From positions 1 to 64,000 of the forward strand of contig CALWVN010000006.1 of NCBI GenBank assembly GCA_944384995.1: a DNA stretch of 64,000 nucleotides, written 5' to 3'. The notes below the pieces were generated by a model. The model did no database searches, had not been told where the DNA came from, and worked only from the letters and a program-made list of their open reading frames with translations. A program made the position numbers and the translations under genes. Origin of the DNA: an uncultured Clostridia bacterium. Its GTDB lineage: Bacteria > Bacillota > Clostridia > Oscillospirales > Acutalibacteraceae. This document shows, piece by piece, positions 31,540-39,565 of the stretch; positions within the stretch are counted from its first letter, which is position 1, and each line of letters begins with the position of its first letter.

Positions 31540-32433
31540 TTAATAGCCCATTTCCTCGCAGTTTTTCTGGTGCTCCTCATATGTCGCAGAAAAGCGCGAT
31601 TCATAAGGCGGTTCCGTATCGATGACGAAATACAGATAATCCGTATCATCGGGGTTCAGCGCCGCGTTGATGGAGGAAAGCCCCGGATTGCAGATGGGGC
31701 CTGCCGGCAGGCCGCCGCAGCGGTAGGTGTTGTAATAGTATTTGTAGTGGTCGATCTGATCGGGATATTGCAGCTCGATGACGCCCGTGCAGTATTTTAC
31801 GGTCACATCGCATTGCAGCTTCATGCCGTCGTCCAACCGATTGTAAAGCGTCGAAGCGATCAGCGTGCGCTGCTCGGCGGTGTATGCCTCTTTCTCAATG
31901 ATAGAAGCCATCGTCAAAATCTCGTGGATGGAATACCCCATGGACTGCGCCTTTGCTTTCATGCTGTCCGTGATGCGCGCGGCGGACGCGGCCAGCATTT
32001 CATCAATGACGGCTTTGGGCTCTGTATTCTTTTCAAATTCATAGGTCGCGGGGAACAGATACCCTTCCAGGGGGAAGCAGACATTTTCTGCCGCACGCAC
32101 ATCGGAAAGCAGGGGGTTCGAAGAAAGGTCGTAATTTTGCGCCGCCTCCAAAAAAGCGTCGCTTGTGCAAATGCCCTTTTCCTCCAAAAGCCACGAAATG
32201 CGCACAAGGGTGTAACCCTCGGGCACGGTGACGGAAATGAGGTCGGATTGCCGAACGCTTTGCGTTTCGGGCGCGTCGGTGCCGTCGGCATAGACGCCGC
32301 CGCTGTATCTCGTTGTACCGTAAGGGCTGTCCTCTGAGGTCGTCGTGTCGCCGTCCCCCGAACCGCACGCCGTGAGCACCAGCAGCATGCACGCCAAAAA
32401 CAGGCATAAAATGGATTTATATTGCAATTTCAT
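31540..32433 (-). CDS. mltG: MltG/YceG-like endolytic transglycosylase lipoprotein
   Basis: 297 residues, cleaves nascent glycan strands and helps set their length. It is a lipoprotein here (lipobox LTAC near residue 22), whereas most MltG have a transmembrane helix. YceG features: SVTVPEGYTLVRISWLLEEKG, the LEGYLFPATYEF motif, and SIIEKEAY with the catalytic Glu, then IASTLYNRLDDGMKLQCD and NTYRCGGLPAGPICNPG. ATG 32433 is preferred because GGAG is 7 nt upstream. Length is shorter than E. coli MltG (340) because the LysM-like linker is reduced. Single gene. Confidence 0.92.
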   Translation of the reverse strand: MKLQYKSILCLFLACMLLVLTACGSGDGDTTTSEDSPYGTTRYSGGVYADGTDAPETQSVRQSDLISVTVPEGYTLVRISWLLEEKGICTSDAFLEAAQNYDLSSNPLLSDVRAAENVCFPLEGYLFPATYEFEKNTEPKAVIDEMLAASAARITDSMKAKAQSMGYSIHEILTMASIIEKEAYTAEQRTLIASTLYNRLDDGMKLQCDVTVKYCTGVIELQYPDQIDHYKYYYNTYRCGGLPAGPICNPGLSSINAALNPDDTDYLYFVIDTEPPYESRFSATYEEHQKNCEEMGY

Positions 32434-32543
32434 GATATGCTCCAATCTGAAAGATATACGCTATTCTATCAGATTATCGTGCAATTTGCAACTTTGAGAC
32501 GAAAAATGTAACCAAATCGCAAAAACGCAGCTGCATTTTTCTC

Positions 32544-33656
32544 TTACCCGTTCGGTGCGAGCGGCCGGCACTGCGCTTCCTCGGCGAACACGCGAAACAG
32601 AGGCAGGCAGGCGGAGAAAAACGCTTTGTATGCCTCGCAGTAATCGGCGCTCTCTTTGGTGCGCTTGCAGCCGCCGGCGCGGCACAGCGGGAAGAATTTG
32701 CAGCTGCGGCAGCGTTCGGGCACAGGCAGGCTCTCTTTGATAAAGCGCGCGGCAGTTTCGCTTTGCGCCATAGCGGCAAAGTCCGTATCGGCAATGTTGC
32801 CGAGCAGGTATTCATCCGTGCAGTAAAAATCACAGGGGTAGATGTTGCCGTTGCTTTCCGAAACAAATTGGTGCGCGCAATGCCCTGCCATGCCGCATTG
32901 CTCGGGATTCTGCCCGAGGTACATACGCACGAGGTTGTCAAATTGCCGCACACTGATATATTGTCCGCGCATATAGTCTTCGGTATACAGCTTGAACACA
33001 CGGATCAAAAAATCGGCGTACTGCGCGCTCGTCATGTAAAGCTCGCTTTCCTCGTCGGAGCCGAACGGGCGCAGGCAGGGGATAAACTGCAAATACCGAA
33101 AGCCCTTTTTGCGGAAAAAGCGGTAGATACGTTCGCCGTTTTCGGCACAATAACCTGTGAGCACCGTAAGGATGTTGAATTCCGCACCATGCTTTTTTAA
33201 AACGGCGGCGGCGTTTTGAATTTGATGAAACGTGTTTTGACCCGAGGGTGTTTTACGGAATTTGTTGCCGTCGAAATCGCCGTCCAAGCTCAGCCCCGTC
33301 AGAAAATTGTGCTTAGCAAGAAAACGCGCCCATGCGGCATTGATTTGTGTGCCGTTGGTCTGGATGCTGTAATACACGGGGCTGTTTTTTGTATTTTTCT
33401 CCCGCACCGTGCGCACAAAATGCTCAAAATACGGAAGCCCCGCGAGTGTCGGCTCGCCGCCCTGAAAGGCGAACGAGACGGTTTTGCCGTCGGCAAAGAT
33501 CAGCGCCTTTTCAATCAAGAGCGTTGCTGTTTCAGGCGTCATAATGCCGAAGCCGAGGTGCTCGCGATGTTCGGCGACATCGCGGTAAAAGCAGTATTCA
33601 CAGCTTAAATTGCAAAGCGACGAGGCAGGCTTGATCATCAAAGAAAGCGGGGGCAT
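32544..33656 (-). CDS. Anaerobic sulfatase-maturating enzyme-like radical SAM/SPASM protein
   Basis: 370 residues. The radical-SAM cluster motif is C15-x3-C19-x2-C22 in SLCNLSCEYCFYRD. AFQGGEPTLAG and the IQTNGTQIN strand follow, and the SPASM region holds CGMAGHCAHQFVSESNGNIYPCDFYC, split as CGMAGHC and YPCDFYC, and CRSCKFFPLCRAGGCKR, which bind two auxiliary clusters. In anSMEs this converts a sulfatase Cys or Ser to formylglycine. No sulfatase gene lies in the window, so either the substrate is distant or the enzyme modifies another peptide. It stands alone before the acetyltransferase gene on the same strand. Confidence 0.9.
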   Translation of the reverse strand: MPPLSLMIKPASSLCNLSCEYCFYRDVAEHREHLGFGIMTPETATLLIEKALIFADGKTVSFAFQGGEPTLAGLPYFEHFVRTVREKNTKNSPVYYSIQTNGTQINAAWARFLAKHNFLTGLSLDGDFDGNKFRKTPSGQNTFHQIQNAAAVLKKHGAEFNILTVLTGYCAENGERIYRFFRKKGFRYLQFIPCLRPFGSDEESELYMTSAQYADFLIRVFKLYTEDYMRGQYISVRQFDNLVRMYLGQNPEQCGMAGHCAHQFVSESNGNIYPCDFYCTDEYLLGNIADTDFAAMAQSETAARFIKESLPVPERCRSCKFFPLCRAGGCKRTKESADYCEAYKAFFSACLPLFRVFAEEAQCRPLAPNG

Positions 33657-33683
33657 AAAAAGAACTCCTTAGCGGTTGCTTGA

Positions 33684-34286
33684 TTATTCTGTTTCGGGGT
33701 CAAACATCGGGTAGCGGTCTTTATCCGCCTGTGTGATCTCGCGCAGCACGCGGCAGGGGACGCCCACGGCGACGACGTTTGCGGGGATGTCCTTTGTCAC
33801 TACGCTGCCCGCCCCGATGACCGCGTTGTCCCCGATCGTCACGCCCGCAAGCACGGTCGAGCCCGCGCCGATCCAGACATTATTTCCGACGGTGATGGGC
33901 TTTGCGATCTCTAAGCCCGCCTTGCGCTGCTCGGGGTCGGTGGGGTGCTCGGCGGTGGTAAAGCAGCAGTTCGGCGCGATAAATACGTGGTCGCCGAAGG
34001 TGACTTTCGCGCCGTCGGTAATGACAAGGTTATGGTTCGCATAAAACCAGTCCCCGACGGAAATGTTGTAGCCGTAATCGCACCAAAACGGCGGGGTGAA
34101 CACGACTTCTTTCCCCATTTTGCCGAGCAGGGTGCGTAAAATTTCCGCCTGCGCTTCGTAGTTGTTGGGATTGAGCTGATTATATTTGTGGCATTTGTCC
34201 TTTGCTTTGCGGATCTCCGCTTCGTAAGCGGGGTTGTAGCACCCCTGAAACAGGCAGTAAAGCGGGACTTCCGGTTTGCCGTTCAT
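33684..34286 (-). CDS. Maltose/galactoside O-acetyltransferase (LbH family)
   Basis: 200 residues, left-handed beta-helix acetyltransferase. The N-terminal Mac domain (about 1-60) includes AKDKCHKYNQLNP. The hexapeptide repeats include VFTPPFWCDYGYNISVGDWFY and the catalytic His in FTTAEHPTDPEQR, with WIGAGSTVLAGVTIGDNAVIGAGSVVTKDIP (parts of it visible in order). It transfers acetyl from acetyl-CoA to sugar hydroxyls, a detoxifying or surface-modifying role. Not linked to any sugar operon here. Confidence 0.92.
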   Translation of the reverse strand: MNGKPEVPLYCLFQGCYNPAYEAEIRKAKDKCHKYNQLNPNNYEAQAEILRTLLGKMGKEVVFTPPFWCDYGYNISVGDWFYANHNLVITDGAKVTFGDHVFIAPNCCFTTAEHPTDPEQRKAGLEIAKPITVGNNVWIGAGSTVLAGVTIGDNAVIGAGSVVTKDIPANVVAVGVPCRVLREITQADKDRYPMFDPETE

Positions 34287-34371
34287 ATGTATCCTCCTAT
34301 GTACGTTTGGAATGTACTTTGCACAGAAACCAAAAAGCGCGCCCCAAAACGGGCGCGCTTTCAGAACCTGC

Positions 34372-36114
34372 TTAATTATACTTTTTGCGCGCTACATAAG
34401 AAGTGTGCAAGATCTCGTGTGCCTTGTGGCTGCCGGGCTCGCCGAGGAACTCTTGATACAGCTTTTGGATGGTTTCGTTTTCGTGCGATTTGCGCTTCTT
34501 GTTTTTGGAATCCGCATCATACAGCGCCGCGGCACGCCGGGCTTTCAGATCTACAAAGTTGCGCACGACCGCGTGCTGGATCGGCTGGCCGCCGCCGTTG
34601 ATGCAGCCGCCGGGGCAGCCCATGATCTCAATGAACTGGTAGTCCGCCGTGCCGTCCTTGATCTTGTCAAGCAGCACCTTGGCGTTCTTCGTGCCGCTTG
34701 CCACGGCGACCTTGATCTTTGTGCCGTCCACATCGTACTCGGCTTCCTTGATCGCCTTCATGCCGCGAACCTCTTTGAAATCGACGCTCGGCAGCTCCTT
34801 GCCGGTCAGAGTCTCGACCGCAGTACGCAGCGCCGCTTCCATAACGCCGCCCGTTGCGCCGAAAATGGTGGCAGCGCCCGTGGATTCACCGAACGGGATG
34901 TCAAAGCTCTCATCGGGCAGGTGCTTGAAGAAGATGCCTGCGCTCTCAATCATGCGCGCAAGCTCGCGGGTAGTGATGGCGATGTCCACATCCGGATAGC
35001 CGGATGCCGCCTGGTCGGGACGCTTGGTCTCGAACTTTTTGGCGGTGCAGGGCATCACGCCCACCACGACCATATCTTTCGGATCTATGCCCATTTTCTG
35101 CGCATAATAGGTCTTCATCGTCGCGCCGAACATCTGCTGCGGAGATTTGCAGGTGGACAGATGCGGGATCAGCTCCGGGTAATAGTGCTCGCAGTATTTG
35201 ATCCAGCCGGGCGAGCAGGAGGTGATCATCGGCAGCACGCCGCCGTTCTGCACACGGTCTAAGAATTCGTTTGCTTCCTCCATGATCGTAAGGTCGGCGG
35301 CAAAGTCCGTATCAAATACGCGGTCAAAGCCGAGCCGGCGCAGCGCCGCGACCATTTTGCCCTCGACGTTGGTGCCGATGTGCATCCCGAACGCCTCGCC
35401 GAGCGTCGCGCGGATGGAGGGCGCGGTGTTGACGATGACGAACTTGTCGGGGTCGTTGATGGCGGCGAGCACCTTGTCGGTGTCGTCTTTTTCCACAATA
35501 GCACCCGTCGGGCAGTTGACAATGCACTGCCCGCAGGAAATGCACGAGACCTCTGCCAAATCCTTGTCGAATGCGGAGCTGATGTGCGTGTCAAAGCCGC
35601 GCGCATTCGCGCCGATGACCGAAATGCCCTGCGCGTCGCAGGCGGCGACACAGCGGCGGCAGAGGATGCACTTGTTGTTGTCGCGCACCATGTGCGCGGC
35701 GGAATCGTCGAAATCGTAGTGAATGGTCTCGCCCGCAAAGGCGTTTTCGTCATCCACGCCGAATTCCTTGCAAAGCGCCTGTAATTCGCAGTTGCCGCTG
35801 CGCACGCAGGAAAGGCACTTTTTGTCGTGGGTGGAAAGGATCAGTTCCAGCGTCGTCTTGCGTGAGTGGCGCACACGCTCGGTGTTGGTATACACCTCCA
35901 TGCCCTCGTTCACCGGGTACACGCACGCGGTCACAAGGTTCCTTGCGCCCTTTACCTCCACCATGCAGATGCGGCACGCGCCGATCTCGTTCATGTCTTT
36001 CAAATAGCAGAGCGTCGGGATCTCGATGCCGGCGAAACGCGCCGCCTCCAAAATCGAAATACCTTTCGGCACGCTTAAGGGCATGCCGTTGATTTTAATG
36101 TTTACGGTTTCCAT
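34372..36114 (-). CDS. hydA: [FeFe] hydrogenase catalytic subunit HydA
   Basis: 580 residues, H2-forming subunit of a HydABC enzyme. The plant-type [2Fe-2S] ligands are C36, C47, C50, C64. A His-coordinated cluster is H96-x3-C100-x2-C103-x5-C109. Two [4Fe-4S] clusters follow at C149/152/155/159 and C191/194/197/201. The H-cluster domain has L1 TSCSPGW (298-304), L2 MPCTAKKFE (from 354) and L3 GCPGGCINGGGQP (C500, C504). The C-terminal small-subunit domain ends the chain. L1 has Ser where the textbook motif has a second Cys. ATG 36114 has AAGGAG 8 nt upstream. Last gene of the hyd operon; in relatives the complex bifurcates between NADH and ferredoxin. Confidence 0.96.
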   Translation of the reverse strand: METVNIKINGMPLSVPKGISILEAARFAGIEIPTLCYLKDMNEIGACRICMVEVKGARNLVTACVYPVNEGMEVYTNTERVRHSRKTTLELILSTHDKKCLSCVRSGNCELQALCKEFGVDDENAFAGETIHYDFDDSAAHMVRDNNKCILCRRCVAACDAQGISVIGANARGFDTHISSAFDKDLAEVSCISCGQCIVNCPTGAIVEKDDTDKVLAAINDPDKFVIVNTAPSIRATLGEAFGMHIGTNVEGKMVAALRRLGFDRVFDTDFAADLTIMEEANEFLDRVQNGGVLPMITSCSPGWIKYCEHYYPELIPHLSTCKSPQQMFGATMKTYYAQKMGIDPKDMVVVGVMPCTAKKFETKRPDQAASGYPDVDIAITTRELARMIESAGIFFKHLPDESFDIPFGESTGAATIFGATGGVMEAALRTAVETLTGKELPSVDFKEVRGMKAIKEAEYDVDGTKIKVAVASGTKNAKVLLDKIKDGTADYQFIEIMGCPGGCINGGGQPIQHAVVRNFVDLKARRAAALYDADSKNKKRKSHENETIQKLYQEFLGEPGSHKAHEILHTSYVARKKYN

Positions 36115-36126
36115 GGGGCACACTCC

Positions 36127-37914
36127 TTATCTCTTTGTAACCGCGCCGAATTTGCATGTCTCCATGCAAACGCCGCACTTGATGCACTTGTCCGTATCAA
36201 TGGTATGGACTTCCTTGACCTTGCCGGAAATGGCGTCGGCGGGGCACTTGCGCGCACAGGCGGTGCAGCCGCGGCACTTGTCCGCGTCAATGGAATATAC
36301 CGTCAGCGCCTTGCACACGCCCGCCGGGCAGTGCCGGTCTTGGATGTGCGCCACATATTCCTCACGGAAGAATTTGAGCGTGGCGAGCACGGGGTTGGGC
36401 GCGGTCTGCCCAAGGCCGCACAGGGAGTTTGCCTTGATGTAGTTGCAAAGGTCCTCCAATTTGTCAAGGTCCTCCATGGTCGCCTTGCCCGCGGTGATCT
36501 TGTCGAGCATTTCCAAAAGCCGTTTGGTGCCGACGCGGCAGGGTGTGCACTTGCCGCAGGATTCATCCACCGTGAAGTTCAAGAAGAACTTCGCGATGTC
36601 CACCATGCAGTTGTCCTCGTCCATGACGATCAAGCCGCCCGAGCCCATCATACAGCCGATGGCGGTGAGGTTGTCGTAGTCGATGGGCGTATCCATGAGC
36701 GAAGCGGGGATGCAGCCGCCGGAGGGACCGCCCGTCTGCGCCGCTTTGAACTTTTTGCCGTTCGGGATGCCGCCGCCGATCTCTTCGATGATCTCGCGCA
36801 GTGTTGTGCCCATCGGGATCTCCACAAGACCCGTGTTGCGGATCTTGCCGCCGAGGGCGAAGACCTTTGTGCCCTTGGATCTTTCCGTACCCATGGAGGC
36901 AAACCAGTCCGCGCCGTTTAAGATGATCTGCGGGATGTTCGCAAAGGTCTCCACGTTGTTTTCCGTGGTGGGCTTGCCGAAAAGGCCCTTAACCGCCGGG
37001 TACGGCGGACGCGGACGCGGTTCGCCGCGATTGCCCTCGATGGAGGTCATCAGCGCGGTTTCCTCGCCGCAGACAAAGGCGCCGGCGCCCAGACGCACAT
37101 GCAGATCAAAGTCAAATCCGGAATCAAAGATATTTTTGCCCAAAAGCCCGTATTCACGCGCCTGCTTGATCGCGATCTGCAACCGCTTTACGGCAATGGG
37201 GTATTCCGCACGGACATACACATAGCCCTCGCTCGCGCCCGTGGCATAGCCGCAGATTGCCATCGCCTCGATGATGCAGTGCGGGTCGCCCTCCAAAACG
37301 GAACGGTCCATGAAAGCACCGGGGTCGCCCTCGTCCGCGTTGCAGACGACATATTTCTGGTCGGCTTCGTTCGCTGCGGTAAAGCTCCATTTTTTGCCGG
37401 TCGGGAACCCGCCGCCCCCGCGCCCGCGAAGCCCGGAATCCGAGACGATCTGAATGACCTCTTGGGGCGTATATTCCTTTAAACATTTGGCAAGCGCCAT
37501 ATAGCCGTCATATGCGATGTATTCCTCGATGTTTTCGGGGTCGATCACGCCGCAGTTGCGCAGCGCGACGCGGTGCTGTTTTTTATAAAAGTCCGTTTCC
37601 TGCAAGGACTTCACGTCGTCCATCGTGACGGTCTCATCGTAAAGCAGACGCTTGACGATGCGGCCTTTGAGCAGATGCTCTTCGACGATCTCGGGTACGT
37701 CCGAGACCTTGACCTGGCTGTAAAAGCAGCCTTCCGGGTAGACGATCATAATCGGGCCGAGCGCGCAAAGACCGAAGCAGCCCGTGCGTACGACCTTGAT
37801 CTCCTCCTGAAGACCGCGGTCGGCGATCTCCTTTTCCAGCGCCTCGATGATCGCAGGGCTGTTGGAGGAGGTGCAGCCGGTACCGCCGCAAACCAGAACG
37901 TGGGAACGATACAT
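36127..37914 (-). CDS. hydB: Hydrogenase subunit HydB (NuoF-like diaphorase)
   Basis: 595 residues, binds FMN, NAD(H) and Fe-S clusters and exchanges electrons with HydA. The N-terminal thioredoxin-like [2Fe-2S] domain shows CGGTGCTSSNS and TGCFGLCALGP. The NuoF core has GLRGRGGGGFPTGKKW (FMN loop), NADEGDPGAFMD and ESCGKCTPCRVG with the [4Fe-4S] ligands. Two ferredoxin-type motifs finish it: CRGCTACARKCP and CIKCGVCMETCK. This is the complete architecture of bifurcating HydB. It ends 12 nt before the hydA start. Confidence 0.96.
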   Translation of the reverse strand: MYRSHVLVCGGTGCTSSNSPAIIEALEKEIADRGLQEEIKVVRTGCFGLCALGPIMIVYPEGCFYSQVKVSDVPEIVEEHLLKGRIVKRLLYDETVTMDDVKSLQETDFYKKQHRVALRNCGVIDPENIEEYIAYDGYMALAKCLKEYTPQEVIQIVSDSGLRGRGGGGFPTGKKWSFTAANEADQKYVVCNADEGDPGAFMDRSVLEGDPHCIIEAMAICGYATGASEGYVYVRAEYPIAVKRLQIAIKQAREYGLLGKNIFDSGFDFDLHVRLGAGAFVCGEETALMTSIEGNRGEPRPRPPYPAVKGLFGKPTTENNVETFANIPQIILNGADWFASMGTERSKGTKVFALGGKIRNTGLVEIPMGTTLREIIEEIGGGIPNGKKFKAAQTGGPSGGCIPASLMDTPIDYDNLTAIGCMMGSGGLIVMDEDNCMVDIAKFFLNFTVDESCGKCTPCRVGTKRLLEMLDKITAGKATMEDLDKLEDLCNYIKANSLCGLGQTAPNPVLATLKFFREEYVAHIQDRHCPAGVCKALTVYSIDADKCRGCTACARKCPADAISGKVKEVHTIDTDKCIKCGVCMETCKFGAVTKR

Positions 37915-37926
37915 AGGGGCTCCTCC

Positions 37927-38301
37927 TTACTTTGTTGCGGCGCCGACGGTGAAATCCACGATCGGGTTGCCGTTCACAAGATGCTCGTTGACGACCTTGA
38001 CCGCCTTTTCGGGGGTCATTTTGACATAGGTGATCTTTTCCTTGCCGGGCTCCATGACCTCTACGATCGGCTCGTATTGGCACATGCCGATGCAGCCGGT
38101 CTGTGAGACTGTAACACCCTTGAGCCCGCGCTTTGCGATCTCATCCACAAAGGCATTGAGCACCGGCCGCGCGCCCGCCGCTATGCCGCAGGTCGCCATG
38201 CCCACGACCACGCGCGTGCAGTCGTCGCCCGTGTCCTCACGGACGGTCATTTTTTTCTTCGCGTTGTCGCGAATCGCCATCAATTCTTCAATCGTTTTCA
38301 T
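37927..38301 (-). CDS. Thioredoxin-like [2Fe-2S] ferredoxin, hydrogenase operon
   Basis: 124 residues. VVVGMATCGIAAGA and VSQTGCIGMCQYEP supply four cysteines in the pattern of NuoE/HydB-type [2Fe-2S] domains. Genes of this type sit between the ATPase and hydB in many clostridial hyd operons (sometimes called HydD-like). The protein may be an extra electron-carrier subunit or an assembly or regulatory partner. It overlaps the ATPase gene by 14 nt and lies 12 nt before hydB. Confidence 0.9.
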   Translation of the reverse strand: MKTIEELMAIRDNAKKKMTVREDTGDDCTRVVVGMATCGIAAGARPVLNAFVDEIAKRGLKGVTVSQTGCIGMCQYEPIVEVMEPGKEKITYVKMTPEKAVKVVNEHLVNGNPIVDFTVGAATK

Positions 38302-38851
38302 ATGTTTCTCCTTTATACAGGCTTTCCGTATTTTCCCGTATGAAATCCCGCAGCCACTGTGCTACGGCAGGGTCGGAGAGCGGTACGCCCTCTAACAGCG
38401 CGGCAAGCTCTGCCGTATCGAGCACAAATTCCCGTCCGTCCACGCGGTGCCGGTATAAAAACTGCCGGTCCGTGTTCATCGTGATGAGCGTGCACATCGT
38501 GGACGCCATATCCCCAAGCGGCGTGCAGTCCACATTGTCCGTATGGAATGTGGCGCGCACCGAGGTACCGATCCCGACCTTCGACGAAATCTCCAGATCG
38601 CCGCCCGTCTGCTGCGCCGCAAGACGGAACAGCGGGATGCCCATGCCGACCTTGCGCGTGGTGCGCGTTGTGTAAAACGGATCGAGCACGCGCTGTACCT
38701 GCTCGTCGGTCATGCCGCAGCCGTCGTCGTAAATGCCGAGCACGAGCGTGTGCGCTTTCGTGTCCTCGAGCACCTCGATTCGGATGCACGCGGCACCCGC
38801 GGCAATGGAATTCTGTGCGATGTCCAGCACGTTGAGCGAAAGCTCGCGCAT
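38288..38851 (-). CDS. GHKL-type ATP-binding protein, hydrogenase operon
   Basis: 187 residues. It begins directly with the ATP-binding part of a histidine kinase-like fold: N-box VLDIAQNSIAAGA (about 8-20), G1 YDDGCGMT, F-box DPFYTTR and G2 KVGMGIPLFRLAAQQTGGDL. No phosphoacceptor His domain, sensor or membrane segment precedes it. It may regulate complex assembly or act as an anti-sigma-like or protein kinase module. Its place between hydC and the [2Fe-2S] protein is conserved in many clostridia. The start overlaps the hydC stop. Confidence 0.88.
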   Translation of the reverse strand: MRELSLNVLDIAQNSIAAGAACIRIEVLEDTKAHTLVLGIYDDGCGMTDEQVQRVLDPFYTTRTTRKVGMGIPLFRLAAQQTGGDLEISSKVGIGTSVRATFHTDNVDCTPLGDMASTMCTLITMNTDRQFLYRHRVDGREFVLDTAELAALLEGVPLSDPAVAQWLRDFIRENTESLYKGETYEND

Positions 38852-39348
38852 CAGCTTCTGTATTTCGCGAGGATGCCTGCGACATCGTCCTCGGTGATCT
38901 TGCCGTACACTTCGTCATTGACGGTCAGAACGGGCGCAAGCCCGCACGCGCCGATGCAGCGGCATGCCTCCAGCGAAAACGCACCGTCCGGCGTGCATTC
39001 GCCCGCGCCGATGCCTAAAAGCTCCGAGAGCTTGTCGAGGATCTGCTGGGAACCTTTGACATAGCACGCCGTGCCCAGGCATACCGAAATGTTGGTCTCG
39101 CCTTTGGGCGACAGGGAGAACTGTGCGTAAAAGGTGGAAACGCCGTACACCTTTTCCAGCGGGATGTCCATCCCCTCGGCGATCATCACCTGTACCTCAT
39201 AGGGCAGGTAGCCGTAGATCTCCTGCGCCTCCTGCATGACGTGCATCAGCTGGCTTTTGTCATCCTTGCACGCCTCGATCACCGCTTGCAGCCGCTGGGC
39301 CTGTTCGGGTGTGCCGCGAAACGGGATCGTACTGATTTTTTTGAGCAT
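38851..39348 (-). CDS. hydC: Hydrogenase subunit HydC (NuoE-like)
   Basis: 165 residues, thioredoxin-like [2Fe-2S] subunit linking HydB and HydA. The four ligands lie in VCLGTACYVKG and CRCIGACGLAP, preceded by GYLPYEVQVMIAEGMDIPLEKVYGVSTFYAQFSL (parts GYLPYEVQ and YGVSTFYAQF are diagnostic). ATG 39348 is taken as start because AAAGGAGGA lies 9 nt before it, although the frame opens 28 codons earlier. First gene of hydC-ATPase-[2Fe-2S]-hydB-hydA. Confidence 0.94.
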   Translation of the reverse strand: MLKKISTIPFRGTPEQAQRLQAVIEACKDDKSQLMHVMQEAQEIYGYLPYEVQVMIAEGMDIPLEKVYGVSTFYAQFSLSPKGETNISVCLGTACYVKGSQQILDKLSELLGIGAGECTPDGAFSLEACRCIGACGLAPVLTVNDEVYGKITEDDVAGILAKYRS

Positions 39349-39430
39349 TCTTGACTTTCCTCCTTTGCAAAAGCCACGTGCCGCGCACAGTTTGTGCGTT
39401 CGGCCACACAACTTTCGCGTATACACATCC

Positions 39431-39436
39431 ATTATA
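39431..39436 (-). promoter_or_regulatory. -10 box of the hyd operon promoter
   Basis: TATAAT on minus, about 83 nt before hydC. The -35 region (TAGATT, 17-nt spacing) is weak, so an activator or another sigma factor may be involved. An inverted repeat ATCAGTA-TTTTCT-TACTGAT at 39480-39499 lies upstream. It is either an operator or part of the mocR 3' end, because minus-strand T-rich bases follow it. Confidence 0.45.
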
Positions 39437-39565
39437 GCAGAAAGAATGTTAAAAATCTATCATTTTTTACAAAAAGTTTATCAGTATTTTCTTACTGATT
39501 TGTATGTTTTTACATATCCAATATGAGCACTATAGCTCACCTTAAAATTGTATCAAATGAGACAT

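Noticed and set aside
39349-39500. A Rex (NADH-sensing) operator in front of the hydrogenase operon.
   Set aside because: The TTGTTAA-N4-TTAACAA pattern is absent. GCACAAACTGTGC-like symmetry at about 39380 is too weak to name.
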